Of a stretch of 64,000 nucleotides of DNA, positions 20,389 to 30,614 are shown piece after piece; position 1 is the first letter of the stretch; each line of letters starts with the position of its first letter. The translations under genes and the position numbers were made by a program. The notes beneath the pieces were generated by a model that did no database searches, was not told the origin of the DNA, and was given only the letters and a program-made list of their open reading frames with translations. This stretch comes from Eremothecium cymbalariae DBVPG#7215 (taxonomy: Eukaryota; Ascomycota; Saccharomycetes; Saccharomycetales; Saccharomycetaceae). Location: positions 558,001 to 622,000 of the forward strand of contig NC_016451.1 of NCBI RefSeq assembly GCF_000235365.1, given 5' to 3'.

Positions 20389-21534
20389 TATTTTCACCCG
20401 TATCTAGCACAAACAACAAACCTGCCTGTCTGATCAATCAGCACCCTTGATAATATCCACTTCGCCTAACTAAAATCTTCCGCTCTTATCAGCTGTCTCG
20501 AGCAAAACTTCTCTCCTTCTTAAACTGTGTCCCTTATTCCTTCTCTACAATTTATATCCTGCTACACAAAGCGAAAAATACTGACTGGAGAGGTGGCGAA
20601 AAGATACGCAATTTTAGTTCAAAAGGCCTACTGATATTTCGGTAAAATCGATTGCGTGTATTGAGAGTACACATATCCCACCACGTGAGTGCTTTGGGAA
20701 AGCTGTGCTATGTAGCTGCACACTCTTTCGTCTGCGTGCAACCCCCATTTCCCTTTTGCTGTTCTGCAGTACTTGTTATATATTCTAGCAGTTTGCCTGT
20801 CCCGCAGACGTACGGGAACGTGCAGGGTGGCTGCAGTGGATATCGACGACTGTGTATGCTGTATGGAGGTGGTGGTGCCACATCGATACATATATATATA
20901 TATGGTTGGACCGGTGATGCCAGGCATGGCCAGGCATGCGGATAGGGATCCTTTTGGGGAGACGTAATAGTCACGTGATAGACGCTAAATAAGGCAAGTT
21001 GTAAATATACGCCGCATAGGTAGTTAGATCTATGCTGGGCTGTGTATCTCAAGATATAAGCCTTCTTGGAGCGGTGGGCCACGGAGAGCGAGGGGTTGTT
21101 TCGTTCGTCTCTGCTGTGGGAGCAGTTTTGCGTGTGGCGACGACACCTCAAGATAAGCAAATAAGGAAAATGTCAGTTGAGAAGGAAGGCAAGGAAGGGG
21201 TAGCGGGGTGGGGGCAGGCGGGGTGGAGTAGATCAAAGGTGTAGGTGTGTAGGGTGTGAAGTAGAGGTAGACTATGTATTTACTTGGCTTGCTATGTGTT
21301 ATAGTTTTGTTTGGCCCGTCTGAGGTGTTGTTTTGGGTGAGCCCGTTCGGTGTAGGAGGCCAAGGTTGGTGTTGTTATTATGATTATTCGTTGGGTGAAA
21401 GACAGAGAGATATATTCTTTAGTTTGTTTTCATTGACGACACATAACGGAGGTATTTAAGCAGGTTATAAAGAAAAAGGAACAGACGGTTGAAGTTGAGA
21501 GGATATTTTAGGAGATATAGGAATCTAGGTTTAA
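20389..21534. promoter_or_regulatory. Divergent PFK26/MOB1 intergenic region
   Basis: About 1.15 kb with no convincing gene; the short overlapping frames on both strands lack domains. CACGTG sites occur at 20682-20687 and 20972-20977 (the latter as TCACGTGAT). A TA-repeat lies around 20889-20902. It presumably contains both promoters and leaders. Confidence 0.45.
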
Positions 21535-22564
21535 ATGTCGTTTCTTCAGAATTTGTATGTATTTTCAAAGGTGGTTCAGTGAGGGATTGGAAGACATGGG
21601 GGGCAGCAGGGAATGGAAGGAACAAAATGAGGAGTACTAACGAATGAGAATGTTATGTAGCCATCTGAGTCCAGGTCAGACTATTCGTTCGACAAGGGGG
21701 TTTAAGTGGAATACGCCGAAGCAGCAGGAGCATGGCTTGAATAATGGACAGGTAGTTGGTGTTGGGCAGCAGCAGCAGCAGCAGAACGGGGGAGTGGGGG
21801 TTCCCGGGACGTTATTGGGGGCGCATGCAATCACATCTACTGTGGGTGAGGGCGGCGGGAACCATCTAAGCCCGCTGTTTTCTACCCCCCAGAAGTCGAC
21901 GATGTCGCAGCCGATTACCGACTTTAACTATACTCCTTCTCACCAGAAGCCGTATTTGGTGCAATCGCCAGGGACTGTTGTTACGTCGCACAAAGATATC
22001 AAACAGATAGTTGAGACTACTTTGGGGTCGGAGGGAGTGTTAAATCAAGCAGTGAAGTTACCAAAGGGAGAGAATATCGATGAATGGATTGCGGTGCATT
22101 GTGTGGACTTCTACAACCAGATCAACATGCTCTATGGGTCAATTACTGAGTTCTGTTCCCCGCAGACATGTCCCAGAATGATTGCGACTAATGAGTACGA
22201 ATATCTATGGAATGTGTGTCCAGCAAACCCACCGGTATCTGTACCGGCTCCAAAATATGTAGAATACCTAATGAGTTGGTGCCAACAGCAATTTGATAAT
22301 GAGGAGTTGTTTCCTGCAAAGACAAGCGTTCCATTCAAAAACGAATTTAATGATAAAATTACAAAGCCAATTTTGAAGAGGCTTTTTAGAGTTTATGCAC
22401 ATATTTACTGCCACCATTTCAATGAAATATTGGAGCTAAATCTGCAGACGGTGCTCAATACCAGTTTTAGACACTTTTGCCTATTTTCAGAGGAGTTTCA
22501 TATCTTGAAGCCGTCTGACTATGGTCCCTTGCTGGAATTGGTTGAAGAATTTAAGGAAAGATGA
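21535..22564 (+). CDS. MOB1: Mob1, co-activator of the Dbf2/Dbf20 kinases in the mitotic exit network, spliced
   Basis: A 307-residue protein from join(21535-21554, 21661-22564). Exon 1 gives MSFLQN plus TT; exon 2 begins C CAT CTG AGT, so the join reads MSFLQNFHLSPGQTIRSTRG, virtually identical to the S. cerevisiae Mob1 start. A variable Gln/Gly-rich linker follows, then the Mob1/phocein domain (DFNYTPSHQKPYL, NEWIAVHCVDFYNQINMLYG-type block, SITEFCSPQTCPRM, RVYAHIYCHHFNEILEL, NTSFRHFCLFSEEF), with the usual zinc-binding Cys and His residues. It activates the NDR-family kinases Dbf2/Dbf20 at mitotic exit and cytokinesis. Length is near that of S. cerevisiae Mob1 (about 314). Using the in-frame ATG at 21644 would lose the conserved N-terminus. 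Confidence 0.96.
21555..21660 (+). other. MOB1 intron (106 nt)
   Basis: 5' splice site GTATGT at 21555-21560, branch point TACTAAC at 21635-21641, 3' splice site TAG at 21658-21660. The join restores the conserved Mob1 N-terminus. Confidence 0.95.
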
Positions 22565-22891
22565 ATCATATAGTCTACCGAAAACTAATCTGATATAAAT
22601 ACCAGGTGTGTAATTACTACCTCGTCTTAATTACCTTTATAATTATTCATTTCATTTCAATTTTTTGGATACAGCAACCTTCAAAGATCCTTAGTTCTAT
22701 ACGGTTTGACTGAACACGGTAGTGCGGTTTTTGAAGAAAGATCCGGCAAAGGTGCAATTGTTCCTGTCTACAGTATGTACAGAGTTCAGTGGCATCGCCG
22801 GCTAAAAGGGACCAGATATCGCGAGTAAAGTGGTATATTAGACCTGTTTTTATAGTACTTTGCTACTACTGTCTATTCATCATTGAAAACC
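22565..22891. other. MOB1-ALG11 intergenic region
   Basis: About 330 bp between same-strand genes; should carry the MOB1 terminator and ALG11 promoter. No other feature seen. Confidence 0.35.
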
Positions 22892-24631
22892 ATGCCCTCG
22901 CTGCTGATCAACATAACGGTGGTGGTGGTGTCTACGCTCATCTGGTTGGTGATCTTCAAAAATAAAATCATAGGGTTGATTGGATCATATATGCTACATC
23001 CACCTGAGGACTTTATAACACGTATCAGAAACTTTTTATTGGATACCGCTCATGATGAGAAGAGGGTTTCAACGCTAGATTTCGGTTGGAGACATGGATC
23101 TGTGAGACGTCAGCTTATCTTGGCAGCAAAGAGACCTGACGAATATTCTAATTATGACTTTAAAAACAAAATTCAGATAGCATCCAGTGACAGGAATGAT
23201 AGCGAACAGTTCATCAATGGAATTTTGGGTAAATCTAGAAATCCATCTAGATGTTTATTTGGATTCTTCCATCCTTATTGTAACGCTGGTGGTGGCGGTG
23301 AAAAGGTTCTTTGGAAAGCTGTTGAAACTACACTACTAAATTCGCCCAACAATATTGCCCTTGTATATACTGGTGATACTGACACTACTTCGGATAAGAT
23401 ATTCTCAAATGTTATGAACAGATTTGATTACGACTTAGACCGCAGCAGAATCGTGTTCATATTTTTAAAAAACCGCCGTTGGGTGGATAGTGCTTCATGG
23501 CCTAGATTTACCCTCATGGGTCAAGCCCTTGGCTCCATAATCCTATCTCTAGAAGCAGCATCTTATTGCCCCCCAGATGTGTGGTGTGATACTATGGGCT
23601 ACCCCTTTGGATATCCGTTCATTCATTGGCTGTTCCGTATACCAATTGTTACTTACACACATTATCCCGTGATCTCAACTGATATGTTAGACAAAATAAG
23701 ACTGATGCCAGGATTCAAAACCAACCTTAAGCTTCAATTAAAATACGTTTATTGGAAGCTTTTCATGCTTACTTATAGATTTGTCGGGTCTTATGTGAAT
23801 TTCGCTATAACTAACTCAACTTGGACCTATAATCATATACGTTCTATATGGACTTTGAACAGTTCAATTAAAACGATATATCCCCCTTGCTCTACGGAGA
23901 AATTAGTTATGGATGACGAGTCTTCAGATCAATGGACCAGAAAGAATCAAGCGGTCGTGATTGCTCAATTCAGACCTGAGAAGCGTCATGAGTTGATAAT
24001 AAGGTCATTTGCAAGATTTATTGATGATAATCCAACCATAAATCATATGAATTTAATACTCATTGGATCCACTAGAAATCAAGAAGATCGAGATTATGTA
24101 GAACACTTACAACAATTAGCATTTGGGGATTTACAAATTCCTCCCGATAAACTTCAATTTAAAACTAACTGCACATATGATGAAATGAAATTATACCTTC
24201 ACGAGTCATCTTTTGGTATCAATGCTATGTGGAATGAACATTTCGGCATAGCTGTTGTTGAATATGCTGCATCAGGACTTATCACATTAGGTCATGCTTC
24301 AGCAGGCCCACTATTGGATATCATTATCCCCTGGGACGTCATTGGTAATCGGCAGCCAGCAGTAGCAACAGAAGAGAACAATACTGGATTTTTCTTTAAA
24401 GATACAACAGATCCAGATTATATGACTGCAGACTCTAATTTATATCCCACTTTGGATAATTTATTTTTATCCGCTAACAATTTACCCAACCAACAGAGGT
24501 TAGAAATATCTCGACGTGCTAGAAAATGTGTTTTAAATAAGTTTTCTGATGCTAATTTTGCCAAGAATTGGAATCATCTATTAAATGATATCTCTACATT
24601 AGTTACTGAATATCAGCACCATGACATATAA
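22892..24631 (+). CDS. ALG11: Alg11 alpha-1,2-mannosyltransferase of the N-glycan pathway
   Basis: A 579-residue GT4-family enzyme that adds the fourth and fifth mannoses (alpha-1,2, from GDP-mannose) to the dolichol-linked oligosaccharide on the cytosolic face of the ER. An N-terminal membrane anchor (LLINITVVVVSTLIWLVIF) is followed by the first Rossmann domain with FFHPYCNAGGGGEKVLWKAV, then VWCDTMGYPFGYPF and VTYTHYPVISTDML. The C-terminal half has VVIAQFRPEKRHELII and NEHFGIAVVEYAASG, the GT4 EX7E motif. S. cerevisiae Alg11 is about 548 residues. The ATG at 22892 is chosen over an upstream TTG. Its position between MOB1 and SLM2 is as on chromosome XIV (YNL048W). Confidence 0.95.
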   Translation: MPSLLINITVVVVSTLIWLVIFKNKIIGLIGSYMLHPPEDFITRIRNFLLDTAHDEKRVSTLDFGWRHGSVRRQLILAAKRPDEYSNYDFKNKIQIASSDRNDSEQFINGILGKSRNPSRCLFGFFHPYCNAGGGGEKVLWKAVETTLLNSPNNIALVYTGDTDTTSDKIFSNVMNRFDYDLDRSRIVFIFLKNRRWVDSASWPRFTLMGQALGSIILSLEAASYCPPDVWCDTMGYPFGYPFIHWLFRIPIVTYTHYPVISTDMLDKIRLMPGFKTNLKLQLKYVYWKLFMLTYRFVGSYVNFAITNSTWTYNHIRSIWTLNSSIKTIYPPCSTEKLVMDDESSDQWTRKNQAVVIAQFRPEKRHELIIRSFARFIDDNPTINHMNLILIGSTRNQEDRDYVEHLQQLAFGDLQIPPDKLQFKTNCTYDEMKLYLHESSFGINAMWNEHFGIAVVEYAASGLITLGHASAGPLLDIIIPWDVIGNRQPAVATEENNTGFFFKDTTDPDYMTADSNLYPTLDNLFLSANNLPNQQRLEISRRARKCVLNKFSDANFAKNWNHLLNDISTLVTEYQHHDI

Positions 24632-24916
24632 TTAGCAGTGTAAAGTGCAATCGGCATCTGTATACCATAACATAAATATAAAATAAAAACAAAAACAAAT
24701 GATAAACACGCTAACAGAACAAGCACATTATAATTGAGAAATTTTCAAATCTCAAAGCAAGCTCAGGATAACGACTGTAACACAGACTATTATTTGTTTT
24801 CAAATTCATAATTCCATTAATTTATCCAATTTTACCTTTTGAAACTAAAATATATACTGCAGAAGATAATAGTTTCCTACCTCAAAGATTGGCATTACTT
24901 TTTTTTCTTTTCTCTT

Positions 24917-26746
24917 TTACTTTAAGGGTTTTGGTGAGCAGAGATCTGGACGCTCTTTTTTACTTACTGTGATGGGTATTTGAATTGTCCCTCCTCCCGA
25001 GTCTAGCATGTAGCTCGTGCCTGGACTTGACAATGTTGTGTTAGTGTTAGTGTTCCCATCATAGTTTGGTAGATACTGTGAAGGATTGTTTGGAGAATCA
25101 ATATTCGAGCTCGTCCGTGTGGTAGTAGCAGATTGATTATCACGTAACAATGAGTGTCTTTTTGGCTTACCAGTGCTGTCCAAATTGAGATGCTCACTAA
25201 CCCACTTCGCCTTCTCTGCAGGATTAGTAATCGATGTTAACTTTTTGATGCTGTTAAACCATTCCATCATAGAATCATAGGAGTCAACCCTAAAAACCCA
25301 ATTGTGACCCCTATGAATAATACCGTTTTGCTTAGCATGAAGAATAAATTTGAAATCCGATGACTCCTTTTTTGAATGTTCCGCGACTGTACAGTCACTT
25401 AACGACAAGGACATGACCGGGACTAAGTCCTTCTTTCGATCACATGTTTTAAATTCGTGTAAGAATGACGGCGTTAGAACATAGAAACCTCTGGAGTAGG
25501 ACTTCAAAAACTTGGACCGCCTCTCTAGGAAACCGCACTGTACTTTGTACGTCAGTGGATCATATTGGTGCTTGTAAGAAATATCTTTCAAGTGCCTCAT
25601 AGGCACATTCGGAGCAACAAAATTTGGATCTCTAGAAATAAAGTTATCCCATTCAAATGCTGGGTCTTTGTTGAAAAATCCCACGTCCAATTTTGAAATT
25701 ACAGTGTCGAATACTAACTGAGCTTCCCTGCCTATTATCCGCGCATATATAGTTAAAGCATTTTGAATTTCCATAACAACAACCCTTTCCAATTCCTTAC
25801 CAGAGGATTGCAAATTATTGAAAGCTTCATGCAAAAAGTTTTCTTCCGCTAACTGTCTTTTGATCTGTTTCTCTAGTATAACCCTTGTTAAATACGGATC
25901 GCTCTTGGGAGTCCCATAGCGAGCTTGTTCGATTGACTCATGAAATGATTTCAAAAATTGCCTGGTGTCTGTTACCTCTTTCGTGCACACATTCTTAAAA
26001 TCGCTTTGTAGTGATTTGATTTCCTTAATCTTCACTAGTAAATCCCTTCTCATATCTTCTAAACGTGGAATAACCTCATTCGTCAACTCCTTCGATGCCT
26101 TCGATGCTGTAGAAGCCATCTGCGAGTGATAACTCGATAAAATAGTAGGCAAGTCTTGCACAGAACCACTGCCTAGCGGCAAAAAGAACTGCTGTATTGC
26201 CTTCTCCTCAGGAGTACTGGGTTGATGAGAATTCTCTAATGCAAAAAAGGGAAAGTTGACAGCATGCGATAGACGTAGATGCTGCCTAACAATTTCATCT
26301 TGAATTGAGGCTGTCTCTGTTAAATACACGAGAATGGCCTTTATCACAGACCGCCACGACGCAAATCTCGCCGCCAGAACCTCTGTCGGGTTAGCATTGA
26401 TAGGCATTAACGTCACCAACGGTGAACGTGGATCCGATCCTTGCGTAGTACGTTGTCTTTGCAAAGACGTCCGTGCCCTACCCAACCCCGCCGTCGATTG
26501 ACTACTAAATGAAGATGCCTTCCGATGGTGTTGCTTAAGGTTCTCTAAAACCCTCGAATTAGTAGTCCCCTGCTGATTAACCGTAGAAGATGCTGGCCCA
26601 TTACTGTAGCTTGTATCTTGCAGAAGATTATCAACAGGATACGCGGCCGCTGAATATTGTTGGCTTGCTGAAATTTGTGGAGAGCCCATAAACGAAGGAC
26701 TATGCATTTCCGTGGCGCTAGATGCCATAGTGTTGTTATAAGACAT
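24917..26746 (-). CDS. SLM1: TORC2 effector, Slm1/Slm2 orthologue (PH domain)
   Basis: A 609-residue protein. A Ser/Gln-rich N-terminus is followed by an F-BAR-like helical region (residues ~125-360, e.g. LAARFASWRSVIKAILVYLTE-type block) and a PH domain (about 390-515: CGFLERRSKFLKSYSRGFYV ... HNWVFRVDSYDSMMEWF). In S. cerevisiae, Slm1/Slm2 bind PI(4,5)P2 at eisosomes, are phosphorylated by TORC2 and recruit it to Ypk1; calcineurin dephosphorylates them. The C-terminal IQIPITVS resembles a PxIxIT calcineurin docking motif (inference). S. cerevisiae has two copies (YIL105C, YNL047C); both neighbours here agree with that ancestral site. The start is the first ATG. Confidence 0.93.
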   Translation of the reverse strand: MSYNNTMASSATEMHSPSFMGSPQISASQQYSAAAYPVDNLLQDTSYSNGPASSTVNQQGTTNSRVLENLKQHHRKASSFSSQSTAGLGRARTSLQRQRTTQGSDPRSPLVTLMPINANPTEVLAARFASWRSVIKAILVYLTETASIQDEIVRQHLRLSHAVNFPFFALENSHQPSTPEEKAIQQFFLPLGSGSVQDLPTILSSYHSQMASTASKASKELTNEVIPRLEDMRRDLLVKIKEIKSLQSDFKNVCTKEVTDTRQFLKSFHESIEQARYGTPKSDPYLTRVILEKQIKRQLAEENFLHEAFNNLQSSGKELERVVVMEIQNALTIYARIIGREAQLVFDTVISKLDVGFFNKDPAFEWDNFISRDPNFVAPNVPMRHLKDISYKHQYDPLTYKVQCGFLERRSKFLKSYSRGFYVLTPSFLHEFKTCDRKKDLVPVMSLSLSDCTVAEHSKKESSDFKFILHAKQNGIIHRGHNWVFRVDSYDSMMEWFNSIKKLTSITNPAEKAKWVSEHLNLDSTGKPKRHSLLRDNQSATTTRTSSNIDSPNNPSQYLPNYDGNTNTNTTLSSPGTSYMLDSGGGTIQIPITVSKKERPDLCSPKPLK

Positions 26747-28585
26747 GCCTCAACCTTTGAAAACTCTTCTAAGAGACGATTCCTGCGTTTTGTGTTACCT
26801 TACAACCTCAAAAGGACTTTTAACCCTCGCTTTACGTCCTCGTTCTCTCTTTCCTTGTACTTTTTTTGCTAGTCTTTAGAACATTCTGAGCCTTAGCAAC
26901 TTCGCGTGGACATTTTTCTGCACAACCAAGGTTACAAATAGAAAAACACAACCACAACAGAACAGCCCCACGTTTTGATTGTATTATACTTGTGGCTGCG
27001 GTTGTTTGGAACCGTAAAGTGTGCAAGAGTCGGTGAGCGGTCGAGGAAATGTAGTGTTTCTGTCTGTACTGTGTAGGTTTAGGAGTGCTAGGTATATATG
27101 TATGTATATATGTATGTGTGTGTGCTATGGCATGGTATGTATGTTAGTGGTTACGAGCGTTGACTAGACGACGTGTATGGGGTTATGGTTTGTGCCACTT
27201 TACTTTCGACAGCACGGGTCTGACTTGGTAGCGTTATTTAAGAACAGGTCAATATAGTTCTATTTTGGCTAGAGCTTTTGTCTAGTTCGATGGTGCTTCA
27301 AAAGCAGACATCTGTGCTGGGTCTCCGTATTTTGTCCTAAAGTTGATGAACCCTGAATGGGTTTCGGGAGGGACAGGCAGCAGTAATCATCTCAAGCACA
27401 AAAACATCAGATATGGTGTCAGGAGGTTGATTTATATCTAATTTTATAGGAAAGGCGAATCTAATTTTAAGTCCTTTATTGTATGTTCGAGGCTTCTTCG
27501 GGATTTTATCGTCGATCATGCACAAGAAGAAGGCTCGATGAATCGGAATTTGAACATAGAAACCAGTTGGCCGAGGCCAATTAGCAGAGGATGGGCTGTT
27601 GCAGTGGGTAAGTGGTAGAGGTGTAGGATAGGATAGGAAGGGTGCCAATCGGATGGGTAAGCTAAAAATTGGGGAGGTAGTTGAAGGGAGACACAAGGAC
27701 AAGAAGATTGCATAGCTGCTAGTCGGTGCCGTGTAGGTGTTGTCGGGTGGCTATGGTTGCAGAGGATGGTTAGGAGGGTTCGCAAAAGCGCTAGATATGA
27801 CAAAAGGGCGCAGTGGAAGATCAGGTTAGAGGGTTATAGATGGCTGTTTATTTACGGTTAGCATGAGAAGCGGATGTATTTTGGGATTGGCGACGAAGTG
27901 AAGATGTTGGTGCCGGCGTTGTTAGTTCTTACACTGTTGTGGACGGTAATAAGGCTAACAGAAGGCTGTGCAAGGATTCTCAAGTATGATTTATTAGCAA
28001 CAGGGCCTGGTTTTGGACATCGGTGTATCATTGTGCGTACAGTTGCTTTGTACATGTTCCAAGGTGCTGTTGGACGGATGTGGCCGGGGTCAATTAATTA
28101 GGGTTACCGCTTTGGGGGGAGGCGGGGGTGGACTATTCGGCTCAGATATTTCGTTACTACAGATATCAGTCCAATAGATAGGTAGATAGATCCCTTTGTA
28201 ATCTGGTTTTGGTATGATATCTTGAAAATCGAGATTCTCCACCTTCCGCCCCCCCCAATGGATCTAATTGTATTCTGTCTAACCAATTGCACAGTTGAGA
28301 ATAAGAACGAATGAGGACGGATTTCCAAAGATGATATAGGAGATGGTAGACAGGAGAGAGGATTGCAGTGTTTAATACCCTTGACTTCAACCCACACCCC
28401 ATTGATGTGATTGTTGTAAGTCATCTTGGATCACATCATCATTATACAAGTTCCATACATCTTTATGGTACGACTTGCCAGTATGTGACGTAATTACAGA
28501 ATCAGATTTCCACAGCTATCACATTTGCTGTTCTAGATAGTTGGTGCCAAACTGTCGAATAAGCTACCCTCTGTATTAGAAACCA
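26747..28585. other. Long SLM-LAP2 intergenic region
   Basis: About 1.8 kb in the slot where S. cerevisiae has YNL046W. I could not recognise a YNL046W product. The best candidate is a 75-codon plus-strand frame at 27874-28101 with one hydrophobic stretch (MLVPALLVLTLLWTVIRL), listed separately. A TA/TG-rich repeat (alternating TATATGTATG) occurs at 27093-27122. Confidence 0.4.
27874..28101 (+). CDS. Small hypothetical membrane-type reading frame
   Basis: Seventy-five codons from ATG with a hydrophobic segment (MLVPALLVLTLLWTVIRL) near residues 11-28. It lies where YNL046W, an uncharacterised small membrane protein gene in S. cerevisiae, would be expected, but I cannot confirm similarity. 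It could equally be chance or the relic of a decayed gene. Confidence 0.2.
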   Translation: MYFGIGDEVKMLVPALLVLTLLWTVIRLTEGCARILKYDLLATGPGFGHRCIIVRTVALYMFQGAVGRMWPGSIN

Positions 28586-30397
28586 ATGACTCTTCCTCAA
28601 GCTTTGGAGGCACGTCGCCCAGCAGTGTGTCCAGAGCCCGATATCTCAACCTTGTCAAACTATGAATCATTTGATATCAAGCATACCCAGCTGGCTCTAG
28701 AGATATCGTTCGACCGAAAGGTCGTAACGGGGACTGTAATCTACAGCCTGGATAATGTAGGTAAGGCCAAAAGAGTGCGGTTGGATACTATGAACTTGGT
28801 GATCACACAAGTTTACATAGACGACAGTATTGTGAAATTCAACCTTTTCCCTACTAAATACAGCCTAGGAACTTTACTAGAGATCATACCACACATCAAG
28901 TTACCAAAGAGTTTCAAACTGAAGTGTGAATTTGCTACTAAACCTGAAAGCCAAGGTCTCCAGTGGATGAATGAACTCCAAACTTTTGGAAGACCCTTTG
29001 TCTATACATTAATGCACACCATATATGCTAGATCAATAATTCCGAGTTTTGATACACCTGCCATAAAATCAACCTTTTCCGTTACTATCAAGTCACCATT
29101 ACCTGTGGTATTTTCAGGCACCGAACTACGTGATTCCGGAAGAAATAAAGTTTATCGGTTTGTCCAAAAGGTTCCAATTCCGGTTTACATGCTCGGATTT
29201 GCTTCCGGAGATCTCATGTCTGCCCAGGTTGGATTACGCTCTAAGGTTTATACAGAGTCCAGCCGTATCAAGGAAGCGTGGAGTGAGTTTAAGGGCAACG
29301 TTGAGCCTTATATCAAGATCGCCGAGGGTCTAGTTTCAGAATACGAATGGGGCAACTACAATATACTTATAAACCCGGATGCATACCCTTATGGCGGCAT
29401 GGAGTATCCGGGCATTACATTCACTAGTCCGACGGTAATTGCACACGATAACTCTAACCACGAGACACTCATTCGTGAACTAACACATTCTTGGTCGGGG
29501 AGTCTGGTTACCAACGCTTCCTGGGGTCATTTTTGGTTGAACGAAGGCTGGGCGGTCTACTTGGAAAGAAGAATCATAGAAATCATCCATGGAGAACCAG
29601 TAAGACATTTAAGCGCATTGATTGGACTAATAGAATTAGAATACGAAATTGCGTATATCCTACCGGAACAAAGTACCGCCTTGGTTCAAAAAATTACTAA
29701 AGACATGAACCCTGAAGACTTAATTACTTGTGTTCCCTATGAAAAAGGCTTCAACTTTCTATTCTACCTCGAAAATGTCTTAGGCGGAAAGGAATTCTTC
29801 GATCCATTCATCAAATACTACTTCGTCAAGTTTGCCCATCAGTCTGTAGACACCTGGCTATTCCTCGATACCTTGTTCGAGTTCTTCAGCGACAAAAAGG
29901 ACATTTTGAACCATATTGACTGGGAAACATGGCTGTTTGGAGATGGAATGCCTCCAAGACAGGACTACATCACCATTCTAGCCGACGTGGTGTACCAATT
30001 GGCAGATAGATGGATTGCAAAAGCCATACAATTCACAAGCTTCATCGAATTTACAAAGGAATTTTCTCCCGCAGATATCACACAATTTAACACCAACCAG
30101 CTGATATTGTTTCTCAATGTTATCACTACCTGTGGTTCCTATTGTAAAGATCTGTGCTTCAAATGGTCTGCATATCCTGTGGCAGCAAATGCCTTGTTGA
30201 AAATCTATGATATTTTGACAAATTCTACCAACTCCGAGGTTATCTGCAGAGTTTTATATTTCAAATTGATTGCCAATCTGGACTCTAGCTGTCAGCAAAC
30301 CATCGAATGGCTTGGGAAAGTTGCTAGACTTAAATATGTCCGGCCGCTATATTGTGCATTATATCTATATATATATATATCTATATGTATATATTAG
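28586..30397 (+). CDS. LAP2: Degenerate LAP2-like leukotriene A4 hydrolase-family protein (M1 peptidase)
   Basis: A 603-residue M1-family protein, homologous over its length to S. cerevisiae Lap2 (YNL045W), a leucyl aminopeptidase and epoxide hydrolase. The start PEPDISTLSNYESF, the substrate-side motif GGME (residues 270-273), the zinc-ligand Glu320 in WLNEGW and the catalytic-type Tyr385 in PYEKGF are present. Two defects are visible. The zinc motif HExxH reads R297-E-L-T-H301: the first His ligand is Arg (CGT at 29474-29476). The C-terminus departs from the family after VRPLY (residue 589) into a TA-repeat-encoded tail (CALYLYIYISICIY), losing roughly 25-30 conserved residues including the HPI motif. 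The frame is otherwise intact. It may be a pseudoenzyme, a recent pseudogene or a sequence error at one base; activity is not expected as read. Flanks (SLM upstream, YIP3 downstream) fit YNL045W. Confidence 0.88.
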   Translation: MTLPQALEARRPAVCPEPDISTLSNYESFDIKHTQLALEISFDRKVVTGTVIYSLDNVGKAKRVRLDTMNLVITQVYIDDSIVKFNLFPTKYSLGTLLEIIPHIKLPKSFKLKCEFATKPESQGLQWMNELQTFGRPFVYTLMHTIYARSIIPSFDTPAIKSTFSVTIKSPLPVVFSGTELRDSGRNKVYRFVQKVPIPVYMLGFASGDLMSAQVGLRSKVYTESSRIKEAWSEFKGNVEPYIKIAEGLVSEYEWGNYNILINPDAYPYGGMEYPGITFTSPTVIAHDNSNHETLIRELTHSWSGSLVTNASWGHFWLNEGWAVYLERRIIEIIHGEPVRHLSALIGLIELEYEIAYILPEQSTALVQKITKDMNPEDLITCVPYEKGFNFLFYLENVLGGKEFFDPFIKYYFVKFAHQSVDTWLFLDTLFEFFSDKKDILNHIDWETWLFGDGMPPRQDYITILADVVYQLADRWIAKAIQFTSFIEFTKEFSPADITQFNTNQLILFLNVITTCGSYCKDLCFKWSAYPVAANALLKIYDILTNSTNSEVICRVLYFKLIANLDSSCQQTIEWLGKVARLKYVRPLYCALYLYIYISICIY

Positions 30398-30403
30398 TTA
30401 AAT

Positions 30404-30409
30404 CACGTG
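30404..30409. promoter_or_regulatory. CACGTG site between LAP2 and YIP3
   Basis: TCACGTGAT, a full Cbf1-type site, lies just after the LAP2 stop and about 205 bp before the YIP3 ATG. Assigned by motif only. Confidence 0.35.
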
Positions 30410-30614
30410 ATGAGGCTTTTGTGCTTCCAAATGGAAAACAAGCAGCCCAAAAACCCATACCCAACCAGCTCCGCCCTACTGAGCTTATTCCAGCCAGGAC
30501 AGTTTTTGTTACATAAACGTATGTACTTTGAACATCAAGAAAGTGTAGCTAGTATATATTGGGTGATTGTACAGCTCCCAACAAAGCCAACGGGAAGTAA
30601 GAAAAGTTCAGAAG

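Noticed and set aside
27337..27803. Overlapping minus-strand frames between SLM and LAP2
   Set aside because: Two frames shadow each other, both Pro/Leu-rich without domains; not accepted as a YNL046W orthologue, which is on the other strand in S. cerevisiae.
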